NCBI RefSeq assembly: GCF_003182355.1
Contig: NZ_QGTW01000001.1
Coordinates: forward strand, 124,001 to 188,000
DNA from: Cytobacillus oceanisediminis
GTDB taxonomy: Bacteria; Bacillota; Bacilli; Bacillales; Cytobacillaceae
Length of the DNA: 64,000 nucleotides
Direction of reading: 5' to 3'
Part shown: positions 8,986 through 17,445 of the stretch, piece after piece
Layout: each line of letters begins with the position of its first letter
Numbering within the stretch: position 1 is the stretch's first letter
The notes under the pieces: generated by a model
Database searches by the model: none
What the model was told of the DNA's origin: nothing
What the model saw: only the letters and a program-made list of their open reading frames with translations
Made by a program: the position numbers and the translations under genes

Positions 8986-9984
8986 ATGAAAAGTTTAAAT
9001 GACATCCGCTACTCTGTGCTTGACCTTTCCCCTATTATAGAAGGCGGTTCTGCCGCTAAATCTTTACAAAATACACTGGATCTTGCCCAGCATGCTGAAA
9101 AATGGGGCTACCATCGGTATTGGCTGGCGGAGCATCATAATATGCCTGGTATAGCCAGCTCGGCTACCTCCGTGGTAATCGGGTATGTTGCAGCCGGAAC
9201 CTCTGCGATTCGTGTGGGTTCAGGAGGGATCATGCTGCCTAATCATGCGCCGCTTGTCATCGCTGAGCAATTCGGGACACTTGAATCGCTTTTTCCAGGG
9301 CGTATCGATCTGGGGCTTGGCCGGGCACCGGGAACTGATCAGCTGACTGCCCAGGCATTAAGGAGAGAACGCCGGGACGGTCAGGAGTTTCCAGAACAGC
9401 TTAAGGAATTAAGAAGCTATTTCAATCCTGAAGAAGACCTGCGTGTGCGTGCCATACCTGGCGAGGGTTTAAATATCCCGATCTGGCTCCTTGGTTCCAG
9501 CGGCTACAGCGCGCAGCTTGCCGGCCAGCTTGGCTTGCCTTTCGCATTTGCGAGCCATTTTTCTCCTGACAATACGCTCCCTGCCCTTCATTTATACCGA
9601 AAGAGCTTCCGTCCCTCCGATGTTTTGGATAAGCCTTATGCAATGGTGGGAGTGAACGTCGTAGCGGCAGATACCGATGAAAAAGCTGAGTGGCTGGCCA
9701 CTTCCATTCAGCAGCAGTTTTTAAATATGATCCGCAACAAGCCCGGCAGGCTAAAGCCGCCGGTTGATAATATGAATGAATTGTGCAGCACCTATGAAAA
9801 AGCGATTCTTGAACAGCAGCTTGGCACTTCCATCATAGGCGGGCCAGCTGCAGTAAAAGAAAAACTGCAATCATTTTTGGATGATACTCAGGCAGATGAA
9901 TTTATGGTCAACGCCCCAATATATGACCATAATGAACGGCTTCATTCTTTTGAGATTACTTCAAATATCATGGCTGGCAAATAA
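8986..9984 (+). CDS. LLM class flavin-dependent oxidoreductase (luciferase-like)
   Basis: This 332-residue TIM-barrel protein shows the hallmarks of the bacterial luciferase-like family: [20 protein letters not shown] near residue 40, [19 protein letters not shown] near residue 85, and [16 protein letters not shown] near residue 105. It resembles the YceB/YhbW-type single-component members and would bind FMN. The substrate is unknown. It is flanked by a pseudogene and a strong terminator, so it is probably transcribed alone. Confidence 0.9.
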   Translation: MKSLNDIRYSVLDLSPIIEGGSAAKSLQNTLDLAQHAEKWGYHRYWLAEHHNMPGIASSATSVVIGYVAAGTSAIRVGSGGIMLPNHAPLVIAEQFGTLESLFPGRIDLGLGRAPGTDQLTAQALRRERRDGQEFPEQLKELRSYFNPEEDLRVRAIPGEGLNIPIWLLGSSGYSAQLAGQLGLPFAFASHFSPDNTLPALHLYRKSFRPSDVLDKPYAMVGVNVVAADTDEKAEWLATSIQQQFLNMIRNKPGRLKPPVDNMNELCSTYEKAILEQQLGTSIIGGPAAVKEKLQSFLDDTQADEFMVNAPIYDHNERLHSFEITSNIMAGK

Positions 9985-9990
9985 TAAAAT

Positions 9991-10026
9991 ATTAAAAGGA
10001 GAACCCTATCCGCGGGTTCTCCTTTT
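9991..10026 (+). terminator. Rho-independent terminator of the LLM oxidoreductase gene
   Basis: A 13-bp stem, AAAAGGAGAACCC against GGGTTCTCCTTTT, lies within 15 bases of the stop codon. Confidence 0.9.
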
Positions 10027-10119
10027 CGATATAGGCTCTTTACTTTATAGCCTGTTTGTATCAATTTAAGTTCCAACTTGTTATAATAAATAAAACACAA
10101 ATATTGGGAGGTTATCAAT

Positions 10120-10371
10120 ATGAATTCTATGCCTGAAACAATCAAGATTTCTGATCAGATTACTGCTGAGGTATTCATCCAAAAAACACTGGATAATCGC
10201 TTTATTGTAGCTATCCCAGAGATCAACTGGTCTGCTCAATTTAATCAAATCGATAACAACCAAATTCAATTTGAACATTTGCAAAGCTCTCTTAATTTTC
10301 ATCTGTTTGATGGGAATACGGATGAATTGGCTAATGAGATTATTAAGATCATTAAAGCTAATCAAACATAA
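10120..10371 (+). CDS. Small conserved protein, possibly YueH-like
   Basis: The 83-residue protein follows a good ribosome binding site (TGGGAGG, 9-10 bases upstream). It contains a strand-rich core, FIVAIPEINWSAQFNQI, and a helical C-terminus (ELANEIIKIIKANQ). The pattern 'VAIPxIxWS' reminds me of Bacillus YueH, but I cannot confirm this. There is no signal peptide or membrane segment. It is monocistronic as far as can be seen, and its function is unknown. Confidence 0.65.
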   Translation: MNSMPETIKISDQITAEVFIQKTLDNRFIVAIPEINWSAQFNQIDNNQIQFEHLQSSLNFHLFDGNTDELANEIIKIIKANQT

Positions 10372-10438
10372 AACTGGAAAACTCCTCGGAATCTCCTTAT
10401 TTAGAATGCCGCTTTTTGACTAACGGGTGATTCTCCCT

Positions 10439-10576
10439 TTAAAATAAATTCTTCATAACCCTGAGTATTAGTCTTGGAATCCACAAAATTATTTGAAAGA
10501 ATACAGAGAAAATGACTGAATCCCGTATTTCATTATAAATAGCCCTGGTTAGGCTTTCTTCTTTTCTGATTTTCAT
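10439..10576 (-). CDS. Small basic amphipathic protein (45 residues)
   Basis: An ATG at 10576 follows a GGAG site with 6-base spacing and lies 13 bases downstream of the DUF1836 gene stop. It encodes MKIRKEESLTRAIYNEIRDS, then a hydrophobic stretch VIFSVFFQIILWIPRLIL and a basic end. The gene-like spacing and strong ribosome binding site support it as the second gene of the DUF1836 operon. It could be a small membrane-associated protein. No family is recognised. Confidence 0.5.
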   Translation of the reverse strand: MKIRKEESLTRAIYNEIRDSVIFSVFFQIILWIPRLILRVMKNLF

Positions 10577-10589
10577 ACTGGACTCCTGC

Positions 10590-11156
10590 CTAATCGTCTT
10601 TCTTTCCTTCTGCTAATTCATCGACAAGGTGCTCCGCCGCTTTTCTGTATAAATTACTCATATGCACGAGTGAAGACACCATAAGCACTTTTTCAAGATC
10701 ATTTGATGCTGTTTCTTCCAGGGCTTCTGCCTCCGCTTTTACCCTGCCGGATTGATTTTGCAGATCTTCTTTAAAGGTTTCAAGGTTTTGTGCAGTTAAA
10801 TCAAGATAAAGCTGATAAAAGCGGTCAAGGTCAAAACCTCCTTCCACCGTCCGTTCATTGATACCCTTGATTGTTTCTTTTATGTCGCTTATGGATAAAG
10901 CACCCTTTAACTGATAAATAAGAGCAATAAGAATTAAGTGCTCCTTTGAGTACTTTTTGTTTTTTACAGGAAAAAATAGCTTCCCCTTCGCATAATTATT
11001 AATCATCGTTTTTGTCAGCACTTTTTCCTCTTCATTCCGTTTTGAACTGCCAAATTTGTTTTCAAATAGCTGAATAACCTGATCCATATATAAATCAATT
11101 TTTGGTATATCTTCTAATTGAATTTGATTTTCCATTATCATTTTTTTCAATTCCAT
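10590..11156 (-). CDS. DUF1836 domain-containing protein
   Basis: The 188-residue cytoplasmic protein has the DUF1836 layout: an N-terminal helix (IPKIDLYMDQVIQLFENKF), then VLTKTMINNYAKGKLFFPVK, which resembles a winged-helix/MerR-like recognition segment, then KYSKEHLILIALIYQLKGAL. A charged helical tail follows. The family is thought to bind DNA, but its targets are not defined. It is divergent from the trhA-like gene at 11299, so it may control that gene; this is inference from position only. Confidence 0.85.
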   Translation of the reverse strand: MELKKMIMENQIQLEDIPKIDLYMDQVIQLFENKFGSSKRNEEEKVLTKTMINNYAKGKLFFPVKNKKYSKEHLILIALIYQLKGALSISDIKETIKGINERTVEGGFDLDRFYQLYLDLTAQNLETFKEDLQNQSGRVKAEAEALEETASNDLEKVLMVSSLVHMSNLYRKAAEHLVDELAEGKKDD

Positions 11157-11298
11157 GCTTATCCCTCATCCTTACGATTAATTAAGTAAATTTTACTTAA
11201 AAAAGGACAAGTTGTAAATGTTGACTACTTAATACTTTATCTATATTATTATAAGTAGTTATAAAAACTACATACTGGAATATTAGGAGGGGGAGTAT

Positions 11299-11946
11299 AT
11301 GACAACATACATCCGAGAGCCAATCAATGGGCTTACCCATCTAGCTGGAGCCATTTTATCCTTTGTCGGTCTGCTTGCGATGGTCATCAAGGCTTCATTG
11401 ACAACATCTTCACCGCTTGCCATTGCAGCTGTTGCGATTTTTGGAATCAGCTTAATACTGCTTTATTCAGCATCAGCCACTTATCATATGGTGATGGCAA
11501 AGGATAAAGTTATTGCCTTTTTAAGAAAGCTTGACCACTCCATGATTTTTGTATTAATTGCCGGCTCTTATACACCCTTTTGCCTTATTACTCTTAATGG
11601 TGTCACTGGCTGGGTCTTGTTTTCGATTGTTAGCGCGATAGCAGTTGCCGGCATCCTTTTCAAAATGGTCTGGTTCAACTGCCCGCGGTGGCTATCGACG
11701 GCCCTCTATATCGCAATGGGGTGGATTATCGTATTTGCCTTTTCGCCACTATCCGAGACCCTAAGCATGGCGGGTGTTTCCTTACTTCTCCTTGGGGGCA
11801 TATTTTATACAATCGGAGGAGTTATTTACGCTGTAAAACCGAGATTCCTAGAGTTTAATCATTTGGGCTTTCATGAGATTTTTCATATTTTTATAATGAT
11901 GGGCAGCATGGCACATTTTCTTTGTGTATTTATGTATGTTTTATAA
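11299..11946 (+). CDS. trhA: Hemolysin III / TrhA family membrane protein (PAQR fold)
   Basis: The 215-residue protein begins REPINGLTHLAGAILSF, the family signature with the first conserved histidine. It has seven hydrophobic helices, the motif SASATYHM with the second histidine, and the C-terminal HLGFHEIFHIFIMMGSMAHF with the metal-binding histidines. TrhA proteins are PAQR-type membrane proteins connected to membrane-fluidity homeostasis in Bacillus; haemolysis is a historical label. An AGGAGGGGGAG site precedes the ATG, and a terminator follows. Confidence 0.93.
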   Translation: MTTYIREPINGLTHLAGAILSFVGLLAMVIKASLTTSSPLAIAAVAIFGISLILLYSASATYHMVMAKDKVIAFLRKLDHSMIFVLIAGSYTPFCLITLNGVTGWVLFSIVSAIAVAGILFKMVWFNCPRWLSTALYIAMGWIIVFAFSPLSETLSMAGVSLLLLGGIFYTIGGVIYAVKPRFLEFNHLGFHEIFHIFIMMGSMAHFLCVFMYVL

Positions 11947-11957
11947 ATTTATCTTTA

Positions 11958-11995
11958 ATAAAAATGACTCCAGCCATGCACTGGAGTCATTTTTA
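11958..11995 (+). terminator. Terminator of the trhA-like gene
   Basis: The stem AAAAATGACTCCAG pairs perfectly with CTGGAGTCATTTTT, 14 bases after the stop. Confidence 0.92.
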
Positions 11996-12055
11996 TTCTT
12001 CAAAAAGAATGGTTCCTAATATTTTTGCTAAAAAAACTGTCTTATCTTAAATTAA

Positions 12056-12298
12056 GGCTGTGTTAAAGCTTATTTTTGATTTTAGCACCCTGTTGATTGG
12101 AGTGGAAGGTGCGAGATCCTCGGAAATGCTGACATATTTCCTTCGTGCGGTGTTTATTCGAGGAAGCTTATTCAATGTCCTGCGGGAGAAGCGTGTCAGC
12201 GGGAGACCCCGCAGGTGCGAATGCACCGAGGAGCGTCGGACCGCCCGCGGTTCGCTAAGTGCCTGCAGCGGAAATCAACAGGCAAATTTAACAGAGCT
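12056..12298 (+). repeat. Dispersed MITE-like repeat, copy 1
   Basis: The 243-bp element has imperfect terminal inverted repeats (GGCTGTGTTAAA at the left, TTTAACAGAGCT at the right) and the internal blocks CACCCTGTTGATTGGAGTGG, GGGAGACCCCGCAGG and CTGCAGCGGAAATCAACAG. The same blocks occur in reverse orientation at 59788-59970. This copy is 60 bp longer because of extra sequence around 12118-12180. Repeats of this kind are common in Bacillus intergenic regions. The open frame that crosses it (12060-12329) is not a gene. Confidence 0.85.
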
Positions 12299-12337
12299 TA
12301 AATTTAAGTATCTCCAGTTTTTTTATTAGGAGAGGAA

Positions 12338-13681
12338 TTACCTGTCTATCTCCTTTAAAACATCTCCCAGGTCTTGTATTGAGTCACTTAGCATTGATTT
12401 GTAAATATTAAGAATGGATTCACCATAGTTTTTACCGGGAACAGCCCATCTTCCGTTTAGCTCTGTCCATGCTGGAGCAACACCTCTCTCAACAAGATGA
12501 AAACGAGGGTCCACAAGCGGATACCCGGGAGGCAATGGCTTAGAAGAAGCATAAGCGAAAAGATGCTGGATATGAGAAAGAACTCCATCTTTTGGAGAAT
12601 TAAAACTTGCACCTGATGCTCCGTCACCTGTAGCACCTATCCCAGCAAAATTATTTTGTCCTGCCTTTACATCACCAGTGAATAGGAGAAAATTTGTTTC
12701 AAGCATAGCTTGAGCAAAAGCTATATCCCCTCTAATTCCGTAGTGTTCACCAAAAGAAGTATAGTAAAACCCCAGATTAATAGCATTTGGATTTACCTTT
12801 TTAGCATACTTATTCATTTGTTCTGGTGATAGAAGGGTTTTACCGACAATTGGATAATCTTTTGACTCTACAGGTAAAGAGGCTGTATTCTCTTTAAGTA
12901 TAAAAGCACCTATAATGCCTGCACTTTTAACTTCAGCTAAGCGTTTTTCCGCATTTTCTTTTTCATTAAAAGCACCTGCCTGAACTCTAAACCATACTGC
13001 ACCCGCTATTGAAGCTGTGACAACAATCGACTCTATCCCCTTGGCCTTTAGGAAAATTACCCGTTCATCTGCATTTTCTTTCGATTTAAACGAACCAGAT
13101 ATTACTTTATAAATAGCAGATGGCATTACTTCTTTAGGTTTTAATTTAAATGCTTTCGCTATCCCATTTACATGTCCCTGAGCTACTTTTTGCCTCCATA
13201 AAGGATCCTTCATAAATGCTGCATCATCTGGATTATCTATAAAGCCATTCTCGCTTAACAGTGCCGGCATAGCCGTTTCACGGAGAACATGGAAATTAGC
13301 CTTTTTTTGTCCTCTATTTATAAGATTGTTCAGCTTAGTGACTTCTGTATGGATAATATCCTGATACTTACCTGTCAGGGAAGTATCACTAAGGCTGCTG
13401 TGAATATAATCTTCATATCCACGAGCCTGACCGTTAAAAGCGTTACAATGAATGGAAAGATAAAAGTCGGCTCCCCAACTGTTTGCCTCATCTGTCCTTT
13501 GGCTTAAGCTTTTTGTTATATCGGAGGTTCTGCTCATTCTTACATCAATATTCTCATAACCTTGCTCTAATATATTTCTTATTAATTTCGCTATATCTAG
13601 ATTAATGTCCTTTTCCTTCAATCCATTTCCTTGAGCACCGGGGTCTGTTCCGCCATGCCCTGGATCCAAATAAAGTTTCAA
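12338..13681 (-). CDS. N-acetylmuramoyl-L-alanine amidase with SPOR repeats and a glucosaminidase domain, CwlC-like
   Basis: The 447-residue protein has three parts. Residues 1-175 are an Amidase_3 zinc domain (LDPGHGGTDPGAQGNGLKEK; FYLSIHCNAF; ALLSENGFIDN). Residues 188-262 contain two SPOR-like repeats (YKVISGSFKSKENA; WFRVQAGAFNEKENA). Residues 280-440 are a mannosyl-glycoprotein glucosaminidase-type domain (GDIAFAQAMLETNFLLF; NNFAGIGATGDG). There is no signal peptide, which is also true of sporulation CwlC, made in the mother cell and acting at lysis. The extra glucosaminidase domain makes it bifunctional, cutting both stem and glycan. Sporulation control is inferred. Confidence 0.9.
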   Translation of the reverse strand: MKLYLDPGHGGTDPGAQGNGLKEKDINLDIAKLIRNILEQGYENIDVRMSRTSDITKSLSQRTDEANSWGADFYLSIHCNAFNGQARGYEDYIHSSLSDTSLTGKYQDIIHTEVTKLNNLINRGQKKANFHVLRETAMPALLSENGFIDNPDDAAFMKDPLWRQKVAQGHVNGIAKAFKLKPKEVMPSAIYKVISGSFKSKENADERVIFLKAKGIESIVVTASIAGAVWFRVQAGAFNEKENAEKRLAEVKSAGIIGAFILKENTASLPVESKDYPIVGKTLLSPEQMNKYAKKVNPNAINLGFYYTSFGEHYGIRGDIAFAQAMLETNFLLFTGDVKAGQNNFAGIGATGDGASGASFNSPKDGVLSHIQHLFAYASSKPLPPGYPLVDPRFHLVERGVAPAWTELNGRWAVPGKNYGESILNIYKSMLSDSIQDLGDVLKEIDR

Positions 13682-14110
13682 TGTTTATTCACATCCTTTT
13701 TTGATTTTTACTTACCTGATTTTCTTACAGAGTAAGGATAAATTAGGCCAATTTTATATACATATTTATGGGGACGGGGTTTCAACAAAGTAAGCAGATC
13801 TTTTAATTTAACTCTCAATTCAAGTTTGATATATTTTATGTCTATTTGGAAAAATAGCTTGTACTATTTCATTATGAAAATAGCACAATCTATCTAATTG
13901 ATACTTTTTTGCCATTACAGATGCCTGCATAGGTATCAAAAAAAATTATAAACCTTTTTTAAGTAGTGTCTATTATAGGCTGGTCAAATATAAGGTTCAA
14001 TTCTGTTTTAATACTAAATTTTTTACTTTCTTTAGGCTGTATTCTCACTCCAAAAAGCGGTCGGAACCGTATGCTAATGAAGGAAAAATACTTTAGGGAG
14101 TGAGAAAAAC
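13682..14110. other. Intergenic region between divergent cwlC-like and cotZ-like genes
   Basis: The region is AT-rich and holds no supported gene. It must carry the two divergent promoters. A CGTATGCTAA segment near 14069 resembles a late sporulation sigma -10 region only loosely. Confidence 0.5.
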
Positions 14111-14728
14111 ATGGGTATGTACGGCAAGAATAAATGTAAAGGTTATGAAAAGCACCAGGACCATTGCGAAGATCCAGTCTATGGCTGCGAATGTTCCTGG
14201 AAACCTGAGAAAGATAAATATGAGGAAAGCAAATATCACGGCAATTTTCATGAGAATTGCGTAGGTGAGGTACTTGAGGCTATCCATAAAGCACAGAAAA
14301 GGGTGAAAGCAGAGAATGACTGCAAGACTTCATGTAAGGATTCTATAGATGAGATTTTGGGCGGGTCGAAAAAACCAAAGAAGAACATAATTCCGTTTAT
14401 CCTTTATTGTGGAGACTGTGAGCCGTTTAAGGCTACAGGTGTTACAACCTTTACCCACCATTCTAAGGAGAAAAAATTTGCCTGTATAACTTCATTTATT
14501 TTTATGATAAAAGAATTTGATGGCAAATGTGCAGTTCTTGAATTGCTAACTTTCAAGCAATGCAAATCATCAAAGGATCCATTTAAAAACACATCAAAAG
14601 ATTTTTGTTCTCCTTGTGCCCAAGTTGATTATGAAAATGTAGAAGATTTGATCCGTACTGGTATTTGCATTAATGTGGATCATTCATGCTTCTGTGCAGT
14701 AACATGTCTGCCTGCAGTCCGTCTATAA
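14111..14728 (+). CDS. cotZ: Spore coat protein of the CotY/CotZ family
   Basis: The 205-residue cysteine-rich protein has the family layout. Near residue 98 is ILYCGDCEPFKATGV, then FACITSFIFMIKEFDGKCAV, LELLTFKQC, and the C-terminal block DLIRTGICINVDHSCFCAVT with CLPAV. CotY, CotZ and the exosporium protein ExsY form disulfide-linked, self-assembling layers of the outer coat, crust or exosporium. An N-terminal extension rich in Cys, His and Lys (residues 1-55) is less conserved. TTAGGGAGTGAG upstream is a good ribosome binding site. CotY, CotZ and ExsY cannot be told apart here, so the symbol marks the family. Confidence 0.88.
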   Translation: MGMYGKNKCKGYEKHQDHCEDPVYGCECSWKPEKDKYEESKYHGNFHENCVGEVLEAIHKAQKRVKAENDCKTSCKDSIDEILGGSKKPKKNIIPFILYCGDCEPFKATGVTTFTHHSKEKKFACITSFIFMIKEFDGKCAVLELLTFKQCKSSKDPFKNTSKDFCSPCAQVDYENVEDLIRTGICINVDHSCFCAVTCLPAVRL

Positions 14729-14795
14729 AAGAATCTTGCAGCTATTTTGCAGAAAATCCATTCATAAAATCTGTTTGAATAAAAAAATGAGAAAT

Positions 14796-14838
14796 AAAGT
14801 AAAAAGGTGTACCTCAGTTGAGTACACCTTTTTACTTT
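14796..14838. terminator. Bidirectional terminator between the cotZ-like and actin-module genes
   Basis: AAAGTAAAAAGGTGTAC pairs with GTACACCTTTTTACTTT around a 9-base loop. It lies between convergent genes and touches the stop of the minus-strand gene. Confidence 0.92.
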
Positions 14839-15208
14839 ATCCGCCAAATGCTTCAAGAACATCTACTACTTCATTAATGTCTAAATCTGCTTTTTCTGTA
14901 TTATTTTTAAATGTAAACTCATGATTCCTGGTACGATTGGATGGAATGGACCCTCCCTCTATCAGCCTTCTCAGTTCGGCTATCTCCGCTAAAATCTTTT
15001 CATTGTTGCTGTTTGATGTTTTAGGATGCAGGTAATTATGAAGAGCTGAAAGGACAAGATGCATCAATGTCTGATTTGTTGCATGGTATTCGATTTGCTC
15101 CTTAACTTTGGGTGATACGGGCGTATTGTTGCCGGTTTTTACATCAATGAAGGTTTCAGAAAACGTTAAAGCGGTTTTATTGAGATAATCCGTATATGTT
15201 TTGAACAT
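14837..15208 (-). CDS. Small protein paired with an actin-like ATPase, possible ParR-type adaptor
   Basis: The 123-residue protein starts 10 bases after the stop of the actin-like gene and is surely co-transcribed with it. Its N-terminal half is helical (VSPKVKEQIEYHATNQTLMH), followed by a short amphipathic helix (KILAEIAELRRLIEGG). The acidic C-terminus is DLDINEVVDVLEAFGG. The order ParM-like ATPase then small protein, with a C-terminal acidic helix, is what type II segregation adaptors (ParR, AlfB) look like. I see no clear ribbon-helix-helix motif, so the role is inference from position and shape. Confidence 0.75.
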   Translation of the reverse strand: MFKTYTDYLNKTALTFSETFIDVKTGNNTPVSPKVKEQIEYHATNQTLMHLVLSALHNYLHPKTSNSNNEKILAEIAELRRLIEGGSIPSNRTRNHEFTFKNNTEKADLDINEVVDVLEAFGG

Positions 15209-15218
15209 AGTTTCATCC

Positions 15219-16406
15219 CTAACCTTTAACGGAAACGATATGGTTATTTCCTTTTTCTTTTTTAATTTGATTCATTTTTGCCAGAATCATTAATCCTAGA
15301 ACATTCAGTTTTTCCATATCTTCGGGAAACATTAAGTCAATTGGACGTCCTCTCTCGGCCCATTTGACTGAAGCCTCCAGAATTTGCTTTTGGGCCAATT
15401 TGGCTGCACCGCCTACGGCAATATACCGTACAGCCCCTTTAATCTCTCTCGAACTGCTGCGGATCCGGTCAAAATGTTCCAGATATTTTATAGCCATTGA
15501 TTTTAGCTGCGGGATAATATACTTGCTTATATCCTTCTTAACACCTGCAAATGGCTCAACATACCATTCCGACTGCCCCGCAGCCAGCTTTTCCTCTAGC
15601 TCTGCCCGGGAATCAAAACGATACAGCTCATTTTTGCTTACCTTTTGAATGATATGGTCAAGAAATTGATTAATTCCAAATGGTGCACCTTCTACTGAGG
15701 CGACAGGTTTATTATCCTTAATCCCGACAAAGTCCACTGAGTCTCCGCCCAGATCGCCGATAATAATTCCTTTTTTTGACTCTTTAACCAGGTCTTCATT
15801 TTTTACTCCAAGAGTTTCCTGATCGCGCGTTAATCCGAGGTATGCACAGGCTCCCTCCGCCCCGATAATAACATCATGGATATGGAGCTTTACCTCCAGC
15901 TCTTTTGGTTCAGGCAATCCGGGCACCTTATGAAAGATAACTGTATGGGTACCAATTAATCGTTCTTTCAGCCTGGATTTTCGCTCCTTATATTGCGTAG
16001 TCGGCAAAGATACAGCTAATTGATCAATAGAATAATCGATTTCCAGTCCATCCGTTTTTTGAAGGGCAGCATGATAGGCTGTCAACCCAAAGAGCAATAA
16101 ATAGGTACGGTCTTCATCTACCTTTTGATTATTAAAAGATGTTAAACTAACATCCTTTTGCTTGGCGGCTCCTTTGCCAACGTAAAAAATTTCTCTTCTA
16201 TCTTTAACAGCCTGGCTTTTCACTTCAACAATAAGGTTCTCTTCAAATATAACATCCTCATCGTCGTACGGTTTCTCATAAAACTCTGTATCAAAAAGAG
16301 CAATCGCGTTTGGAAGCTGGTACTCGGATACCATACCATTATCAGAAGCCAAGGCTTTATACCAGCTGTTACCTATATCAATGGCAAGAAAATTTTGTGT
16401 TCCCAT
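15219..16406 (-). CDS. ParM/StbA-type actin-like ATPase
   Basis: This 395-residue protein has the actin ATPase motifs: phosphate 1 (FLAIDIGNSWYKALASDNG, residues 6-24), phosphate 2 (IIIGDLGGDSVDFVGI, about residue 215) and the adenosine motif (YIAVGGAAKLAQKQI, about residue 338). It is closest in layout to plasmid ParM/AlfA/Alp7A filaments that push DNA apart. Here it lies on what looks like the chromosome, next to coat protein genes, with a small partner gene downstream. Start ATG at 16406 has AGGAGTGAGGG upstream. The DNA or cellular cargo is unknown. A chromosomal remnant of a plasmid system is the main alternative. Confidence 0.88.
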   Translation of the reverse strand: MGTQNFLAIDIGNSWYKALASDNGMVSEYQLPNAIALFDTEFYEKPYDDEDVIFEENLIVEVKSQAVKDRREIFYVGKGAAKQKDVSLTSFNNQKVDEDRTYLLLFGLTAYHAALQKTDGLEIDYSIDQLAVSLPTTQYKERKSRLKERLIGTHTVIFHKVPGLPEPKELEVKLHIHDVIIGAEGACAYLGLTRDQETLGVKNEDLVKESKKGIIIGDLGGDSVDFVGIKDNKPVASVEGAPFGINQFLDHIIQKVSKNELYRFDSRAELEEKLAAGQSEWYVEPFAGVKKDISKYIIPQLKSMAIKYLEHFDRIRSSSREIKGAVRYIAVGGAAKLAQKQILEASVKWAERGRPIDLMFPEDMEKLNVLGLMILAKMNQIKKEKGNNHIVSVKG

Positions 16407-16544
16407 ATTCCCTCACTCCTCCTTTTGAATCTTATGCAGGACTGGAGTCCAATCGTGCCCGTACATTATTTAAAATTTTATTTAGAGGTAAAACCAGGTC
16501 TTTATTATAGAAGGGCGAATGCCCATACATAGTCGTTTATCACG

Positions 16545-16552
16545 CATACAAT
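16545..16552 (+). promoter_or_regulatory. Possible sigma-E type -10 element (CATACAAT)
   Basis: CATACAAT fits the described sigma-E -10 consensus and lies about 30 bases upstream of the start of a spore-type gene. I see no clear -35 element, so this is tentative. Confidence 0.35.
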
Positions 16553-16581
16553 GCTATATCTTGACTTCAGGAGGCCCTAAA

Positions 16582-17367
16582 ATGTCAGAAACACATAAAG
16601 ATAACCATGTGAATGAATGCAAAGCTGTTACCCATCACTGTGAATGTGAAAGCCACCATGAGAACCATCCTCATGTGAGCATAGGAAAGATTATTACAAA
16701 GGTTCCTGTTGTACTGGCTGAGCTAACTCTGCAGATTAATATAGATGCTTTAATCACCTTTCCGGAACCTGTCCTCGAAATTAAAGATATTAAGAAAACA
16801 GTTAAATTAACGCAATGCCGGCTCCTATTGCCTTCAAACAAGTTGTTCATCAAAGGCTTTGTCCGCAAGAATATTCAGTACGCAAGTCCCTCTCCGGACA
16901 TTGAAATGCACACTAAAAACACCGTGGCATCTGACTTGCATTCGTATACGGTTGACGTACCCTTTCAATGTGTTTCGGAAATTAAAAAATTTTTGGCTCT
17001 GCCAGTCATGCCGGATATGAACAAAAGGATGGAATTTGACTTTCTTGTGTCAAAACCGATGTCTTGCGGGCATCCCGAAAAAGATGAACTGCAGTCAAAA
17101 GACCTTTCTCAATTCCATCAGGAAAGCTTACAGCACTATAACGAACTCCCCTACTGTGAGTTAATATCCAGCAGGATCATTGAATGGGATGAAGCCATCG
17201 ACCGTTCCCCTCTCCCTAACTGCTCACCATTAGGAGAAGGGTTTTTCACAAAGGTAGAAGAAAAAATGGTTCTGGATTTAACCCTTAAAGTCCTGCAAAA
17301 ACAGCAAATCCGAGTTTCTTCTGCAACAAATGATGATGATGATGATTGCTTTCATCAATGTGATTAA
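16582..17367 (+). CDS. SPOCS/DUF3794-like spore-associated protein (CsxC/BC_2427 type), paralog 1
   Basis: I placed the start at ATG 16582 because CAGGAGG lies 7 bases upstream; the frame is open to 16519 without a better signal. The 261-residue product has a Cys/His-rich head (CKAVTHHCECESHHENHPH). The conserved core follows: KVPVVLAELTLQINIDALI, KTVKLTQCRLLLPSNKLFIK and GFVRKNIQYA. It ends in an acidic Asp5 tail with CFHQC. SPOCS-type domains recur in spore proteins such as SipL and SafA partners, and CsxC-like proteins are spore-surface components. Localisation here is inferred from neighbours. It is probably transcribed with the 733-residue paralog downstream. Confidence 0.78.
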   Translation: MSETHKDNHVNECKAVTHHCECESHHENHPHVSIGKIITKVPVVLAELTLQINIDALITFPEPVLEIKDIKKTVKLTQCRLLLPSNKLFIKGFVRKNIQYASPSPDIEMHTKNTVASDLHSYTVDVPFQCVSEIKKFLALPVMPDMNKRMEFDFLVSKPMSCGHPEKDELQSKDLSQFHQESLQHYNELPYCELISSRIIEWDEAIDRSPLPNCSPLGEGFFTKVEEKMVLDLTLKVLQKQQIRVSSATNDDDDDCFHQCD

Positions 17368-17445
17368 ATATTAAAAGATAATGAATTTGAATAGTAAGGA
17401 GGGATAGGAGAGGATGCTTATTGAAAGCAGCACCTTCCTGGGACT

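Noticed and set aside
8986-9984. Second flavin reductase partner for the LLM oxidoreductase
   Set aside because: No adjacent flavin reductase gene is present; neighbours are a pseudogene and a terminator.
12060-12329. 89-codon open frame on the plus strand
   Set aside because: It lies within the MITE-like repeat and its flank.
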